Source: Hydrogenothermaceae bacterium (GTDB lineage: Bacteria > Aquificota > Aquificia > Aquificales > Hydrogenothermaceae). Taken from it: a DNA stretch of 9,511 nucleotides. The notes under the pieces are model-generated. The model had not been told where the DNA came from. It searched no databases and saw nothing but the letters and a program-made list of their open reading frames with translations. The translations under genes and the position numbers were made by a program. The stretch's first letter is position 1. Each line of letters opens with the position of its first letter. Shown here in pieces: positions 6,639-9,511 of the stretch. The stretch covers positions 1 through 9,511 of the forward strand of contig JALSSG010000181.1 of NCBI GenBank assembly GCA_026984355.1, read 5' to 3'.

Positions 6639-7573
6639 ACTTTAACCTTTTGTATTTTTTGTTTTAGTTTACATACACTACATATTTCATGAAATGAAGG
6701 CTCACCACAGATTATGCATTTTTTTAAATCATCCTTTTTGGAATTTTCTTTATTTAATAATGGATACATTTTTTTTAAAAAACCAGTGTAAAATCTTAAT
6801 TTAGAACCAGGTGATTGCTCTTCTAACTTTGACCATATTTCTTTATATCTTATAGACGAAGCACCTTCAGAAAAAGGACATTCATACTCTATATACTCAA
6901 TGTTATTAAATACAGCATAAAGAGCACTTTCCTTTTCAGTGATTTTACAAAGAGGCTTAACCTTTTTTATAAAACCTTCTTCTTCTTCAAGAACAGGGTA
7001 CTGTCTTTTTAGATAGTCAATATCCCATCCAAGAGTATTCCCAAATAAAACAGCAACTTCATCATCAAGGTTATGACCTGTAGCTATAACACTATAACCA
7101 AGCTCCTTAGCCATTTTATTCATATAGTATCTTTTAACTGAACCGCATGCAGAACAGGCTGGCTTATTTACAGACTCTTTTATAACTGGTATCGTCTCTA
7201 TTTCTATTTTAAGGTCTACTATATGAAGTTTTCTTCCTATTTTTTTAGAAAAATCTAAAGAAAGGATTTTAGAATCCTTTGAATACTCACCTATTCCAAG
7301 GTCTATATAAAGACCATCAGCATTATAACCAAGCTTAACTAAAGCATTCCATAAAGATAGACTATCTTTACCTCCAGAAACAGCAACAAGAACTGTATCA
7401 TTTTTTGAAAACATTTTAAATTCTTTAATAGTTTTTTCTACTCTGTTTTCAAACCAACTTATAAAATGCTCTTTGCACAGAGCAAGCCTGTGATGTGGTA
7501 AAAATACTACAGCTTTATTATTGAGTTTTTTAGATTTACATATAGTACATCTTGTTCCTTTTTTTAGCCTCAT
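6635..7573 (-). CDS. ttuA: TtuA, tRNA-5-methyluridine(54) 2-sulfurtransferase
   Basis: TtuA adenylates U54/T54 in the T-loop of tRNA and replaces its 2-oxygen with sulfur delivered by TtuB; the resulting 2-thio-ribothymidine raises tRNA melting temperature. All expected motifs are present in 312 residues. The N-terminal zinc finger is C9-x2-C12 with C33-x2-H36. The PP-loop is VSGGKDSL (65-72), followed by DLGIGEYSK (91-99). The Fe-S ligands are C140 and C143 (ACSACG) plus C232 (YECP), and ATGHNLDDEVAVLFGN spans 164-179. The C-terminal zinc finger is C286-x2-C289 with C298-x2-C301. The GIGEYSK, CSACG and two-finger layout, matching remembered Thermus TtuA, separates it from TtcA and from Ncs6. 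A weak SD (AAAGGG) precedes the ATG. It lies 43 nt after the FAH gene and overlaps the DUF2628 gene by 4 nt. Confidence 0.92.
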   Translation of the reverse strand: MRLKKGTRCTICKSKKLNNKAVVFLPHHRLALCKEHFISWFENRVEKTIKEFKMFSKNDTVLVAVSGGKDSLSLWNALVKLGYNADGLYIDLGIGEYSKDSKILSLDFSKKIGRKLHIVDLKIEIETIPVIKESVNKPACSACGSVKRYYMNKMAKELGYSVIATGHNLDDEVAVLFGNTLGWDIDYLKRQYPVLEEEEGFIKKVKPLCKITEKESALYAVFNNIEYIEYECPFSEGASSIRYKEIWSKLEEQSPGSKLRFYTGFLKKMYPLLNKENSKKDDLKKCIICGEPSFHEICSVCKLKQKIQKVKV

Positions 7574-7616
7574 TTTTCCCTTTAATCATAAAAAGTTTTG
7601 GGTATAAATTTATTCT

Positions 7617-8222
7617 TCATTCTACAATCCACAACTTCTCTATAAGAAGCATATTTTGATTAAACAATCTTGCAAAAAACCTGTCTCCTTTTTCAAAAAA
7701 ACCTACACCTTTAGGAGTACCTGTCATAATAATATCTCCATTTTCAAGGGAAAAATATTTCTTTATTTCCTGTAGTAAAACATCTGGTTTATTTATCATA
7801 AGATTTATATCTGCTATTTGTCTTAATTCATCATTTATATAAAGCTCCAGTCTTAGACTTTCCCAGCTATTTATTTTTTTAAATTCAGAAAACACTGCAG
7901 ATTTATCAAAAGCTTTTGCTTTCTCCCAGGGAAGACCTTTTCTTTTCGCCTTTTCTTGCTGATTAACTAACGTTAAGTCAAAACCAATCCCTGCACCCAC
8001 AATTTCTCCACTTTCTACAATAAAACATATTTCTGCTTCAAATCTACATAAATCTTTAGGTTTATAGATTTTTGAACAAATTGCTGAGTTAGGTTTTATA
8101 AAAAGAACAATTTCATCAGGAATTTCATTATTTAACTCTTTTATATGTTCTACATAGTTTCTTCCTACACATATAACCTTAGAAGGCGTTATATACTTAT
8201 CTTCAAATTTTATTTTATTCAA
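7617..8222 (-). CDS. FAH-family hydrolase (fumarylacetoacetase / acylpyruvase-like)
   Basis: The family hydrolyses or decarboxylates acylpyruvates, fumarylpyruvate, oxaloacetate and similar 2,4-dioxo acids in the cytosol with a divalent metal. Motifs in order: VICVGRNYVEHIKEL (16-30), FIKPNSAI (41-48), the metal acids in RFEAEICF (E62, E64), GIGFDLTLVNQQ (79-89, with D82 the likely third metal ligand), PWEKAKAFD (98-106) and the active-site GDIIMTGTPKGVG (162-174). At 201 residues it is a compact single-domain member. Start: TTG at 8222, preceded by GGAGGG 11 nt upstream; no ATG or GTG lies near in frame. The gene begins 8 nt after ttuB. The exact substrate cannot be told. A housekeeping role such as oxaloacetate or acylpyruvate clean-up is the default; a link to tRNA thiolation is only positional. 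Confidence 0.85.
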   Translation of the reverse strand: MNKIKFEDKYITPSKVICVGRNYVEHIKELNNEIPDEIVLFIKPNSAICSKIYKPKDLCRFEAEICFIVESGEIVGAGIGFDLTLVNQQEKAKRKGLPWEKAKAFDKSAVFSEFKKINSWESLRLELYINDELRQIADINLMINKPDVLLQEIKKYFSLENGDIIMTGTPKGVGFFEKGDRFFARLFNQNMLLIEKLWIVE

Positions 8223-8230
8223 ATTAAAAA

Positions 8231-8434
8231 CTACCCTCCAGAAATAGCATTCACTACTTTGATTTCATCTTCCTCTGAGATAACCTCATCCTCTGGTACA
8301 ACTTCTCCATTTTTTACAACAAAAGCATACTCAGAAGAAAGCCCTAAAGCTTTTAAAATATCCTCAGCTTTTACTTTTTCCTTTTCTATATTTACTGTTT
8401 GAATTTTTCCTCTATACTTTACTTTTAAAACCAT
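8231..8434 (-). CDS. ttuB: TtuB-like ubiquitin-fold sulfur carrier protein
   Basis: This is a 67-residue MoaD/ThiS-type beta-grasp protein ending in ISGG, the free Gly-Gly tail that an E1-like enzyme adenylates and turns into a thiocarboxylate. The ending EDEIKVVNAISGG strongly resembles remembered Thermus TtuB (…LSAISGG). Together with ttuA two genes downstream, this favours TtuB over MoaD, ThiS or CysO. Its expected job is to pass sulfur to TtuA for 2-thiolation of tRNA T54; in Thermus, TtuB can also be attached to proteins as a ubiquitin-like tag. The activating enzyme (TtuC) and rhodanese (TtuD) are not in this window. The ATG has a good SD (GAAAGG, 5-nt spacing). The gene is first in the minus-strand operon and divergent from trmB. 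Its last two codons plus stop (GGAGGGTAG) also serve as the SD of the next gene. Confidence 0.88.
   Translation of the reverse strand: MVLKVKYRGKIQTVNIEKEKVKAEDILKALGLSSEYAFVVKNGEVVPEDEVISEEDEIKVVNAISGG
8234..8239 (-). promoter_or_regulatory. SD of the FAH gene embedded in the Gly-Gly codons of ttuB
   Basis: GGA GGG encodes the functional C-terminal glycines of TtuB and, read as RNA, is a near-perfect SD for the TTG start of the next gene, 11 nt away. It suggests translational coupling of the two genes. Confidence 0.65.
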
Positions 8435-8457
8435 CTTAACCTTTCATACTTTAAATA

Positions 8458-8485
8458 TGAACAATTTAAATTACTCTATTATAAT
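8458..8485 (+). promoter_or_regulatory. Candidate trmB promoter; its -10 is symmetric and may also serve ttuB
   Basis: TGAACA (8458-8463, four of six to TTGACA), a 16-bp spacer, and a perfect TATAAT (8480-8485) lie 43 bp before the trmB ATG. The -10 sits within the palindrome TATTATAATA (8477-8486), so TATAAT is also read on the minus strand (8483-8478), 43 bp from the ttuB start. The minus strand lacks a clear -35. Confidence 0.5.
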
Positions 8486-8528
8486 ATTTCCGTCTAATCA
8501 AAACCATACAAGATAAGAGATATAAAAC

Positions 8529-9434
8529 ATGGACTACAGTTGTTATTTAAACTATAAGGTAATACAAAAGCCTTTAAATATACCTGATTTAGAAGTAGAA
8601 ATAGGTTTTGGTAGAGGAGACTTTTTAATAAAAATTGCAAAAGAAAACCCAGAAAAAAATTTTTTAGGTTTTGAAATAGCAGAAGTTTCAATTAAAAAAC
8701 TTTTAAAAAGAGTAAATAAAGAAAATATAAAAAATGTAAGATGCGTAAAAATAGACGCCTATTGGGGATTTCAAGTTTTATTAAAAGATAACTATTTAAA
8801 TCACATATACATAAACTATCCTGACCCTTTTCCGAAAAAAAGAGACACAAACAGGAGAATAACAAGAAAGGAAAGTTTATATATTTTTGCAAAAAAACTA
8901 AAAACAGGAAAATGTATAGAAATTAGAACAGACCACTTTCCATTTTTAGAATATACACTAAATCAAGCTAAAGAACTTAACTGCTTTAGTATAAGCTATC
9001 AAAAAATAAACATATCACAACCATTAACAAAATACGAAGAAAAATGGCTGAACATGGGAAAAGATTTGTATCACATTTTACTAAGAAAAGAAAAAGAACC
9101 AGAACCAATAAAAATAAGAACTATAAAGGAGGTTAAGCATTTGTTCCCTGTTAAGTTAGAAAATGTAAAAATAAATCCATTTAAAATAGAAAATAAAAAA
9201 ATAAAAATTTCGCAAACTTTAAATGCTACTTTTTTTAAGGTATGGCAAAAAGATGAAAACTTCTTAATAGAAACAGTCCTTTCAGAAAATGGATTTGTTC
9301 AAAAATTTATGATAATTATAAAAAAGAAAGATAACAGCTATATATTTGATGTTTCTCCATTTAGTGATGTATTAAGAACAAAAGGTGTTCAAGAAACTGT
9401 AAATTTTGTAGCCAAACAAACCATCAAACTTTAA
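8529..9434 (+). CDS. trmB: TrmB, tRNA (guanine-N7)-methyltransferase with long C-terminal extension
   Basis: TrmB uses S-adenosylmethionine to make m7G at position 46 of tRNA. The SAM site VEIGFGRGDFLIKIA (23-37) comes almost at once after a short N-terminus. The family block INYPDPFPKKRDTNRR (95-110) is the counterpart of the usual NFPDPWPKKRHxxRR, with Trp to Phe and His to Asp changes. RTDHFPFLEY (133-142) and the tRNA-binding LTKYEEKW (166-173) follow. The catalytic core ends near residue 187. About 114 more residues follow (188-301), rich in Lys, Ile and Asn, with strand-like stretches (FFKVWQKDENFLIETVL, FMIIIKKKDNSYIFDVS). Such an extension is known from Aquifex aeolicus TrmB and is absent from E. 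coli. The SD is weak. It is divergent from the ttuB operon across 94 bp. Confidence 0.9.
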   Translation: MDYSCYLNYKVIQKPLNIPDLEVEIGFGRGDFLIKIAKENPEKNFLGFEIAEVSIKKLLKRVNKENIKNVRCVKIDAYWGFQVLLKDNYLNHIYINYPDPFPKKRDTNRRITRKESLYIFAKKLKTGKCIEIRTDHFPFLEYTLNQAKELNCFSISYQKINISQPLTKYEEKWLNMGKDLYHILLRKEKEPEPIKIRTIKEVKHLFPVKLENVKINPFKIENKKIKISQTLNATFFKVWQKDENFLIETVLSENGFVQKFMIIIKKKDNSYIFDVSPFSDVLRTKGVQETVNFVAKQTIKL

Positions 9435-9511
9435 TACCTGATAATAGTCATTAAATCACTTAATAGATATATGTTAATATTCAAATTAGCTAATAAAATA
9501 AAGAAAGGAGG
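9435..9511 (+). promoter_or_regulatory. Leader of a gene just beyond the right edge, ending in a strong SD
   Basis: The window ends with AAAGGAGG (9504-9511), a near-consensus SD, so a plus-strand start codon should follow within about 10 nt. An extended -10-like TGTTAATAT (9472-9480) lies upstream with no good -35. There is no recognisable terminator for trmB; the only dyad (ATTAA/TTAAT, 9450-9464) is short and all AT. Confidence 0.55.

Noticed and set aside
6635..7573. Alternative identity as TtcA (tRNA C32 thiolase) or TilS
   Set aside because: The paired N- and C-terminal zinc fingers, the GIGEYSK segment and the nearby TtuB-like carrier fit TtuA; TtcA lacks these fingers and TilS lacks the CxxC plus Cys Fe-S set.
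8436..8447. Three-codon upstream ORF (ATG AAA GGT TAA) before ttuB
   Set aside because: Its middle codons are simply the SD of ttuB; such a mini-ORF is likely chance and shows no leader-peptide features.
8494..8892. Leu/Phe-rich open frames on the minus strand opposite the start of trmB
   Set aside because: They are shadows of the Lys/Asn-rich trmB codons and would cross the trmB SAM motif and promoter.
9450..9464. Possible hairpin ATTAA-ATCAC-TTAAT after trmB as a terminator
   Set aside because: The 5-bp stem is all A-T and has no T-run, so it would not be stable at high temperature.

Overview
This window comes from an AT-rich bacterium (about one-third G+C by eye). AGA arginine and ATA isoleucine codons are heavily used, and Shine-Dalgarno (SD) sites are GGAGG-like. 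The gene content suggests a thermophile of the Aquificota, perhaps Hydrogenothermaceae such as Sulfurihydrogenibium. The clues are a TtuA/TtuB-type tRNA 2-thiolation pair, a TrmB methyltransferase with a long C-terminal extension as known from Aquifex, and dispersed single flagellar and biotin genes. The taxonomic placement is inference.

Layout from left to right: the 5' end of uvrB (minus strand, cut by the window edge); a plus-strand membrane protein with a PDC/Cache-like N-terminal region; a minus-strand pair of an exported TlpA-like thioredoxin followed by flgL (hook-filament junction protein); dgt-family dNTP triphosphohydrolase (plus); bioA (minus); fmt (plus); a four-gene minus-strand cluster ttuB - FAH-family hydrolase - ttuA - DUF2628 membrane protein; trmB (plus). 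The window ends on a strong ribosome binding site for a plus-strand gene just outside. Gene density is very high. Strand switches are frequent, and two of the three convergent pairs overlap at their stop codons. The longest gap is the 129-bp tlpA-like/dgt spacer.

The most coherent group is on the right. TtuB (a ubiquitin-like sulfur carrier ending in Gly-Gly) and TtuA (a PP-loop, Fe-S tRNA thiotransferase) should together make 2-thio-ribothymidine at position 54 of tRNA. The divergent trmB should make 7-methylguanosine at position 46. Both modifications are linked to tRNA stability in thermophiles. fmt, which formylates initiator tRNA, lies next to the cluster. The trmB/ttuB spacer and the bioA/fmt spacer carry the same symmetric 10-mer TATTATAATA, in which a TATAAT box can be read on either strand. 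These look like bidirectional promoters.

I found no mobile elements, CRISPR arrays, rRNA or tRNA genes, and no convincing intrinsic terminators.
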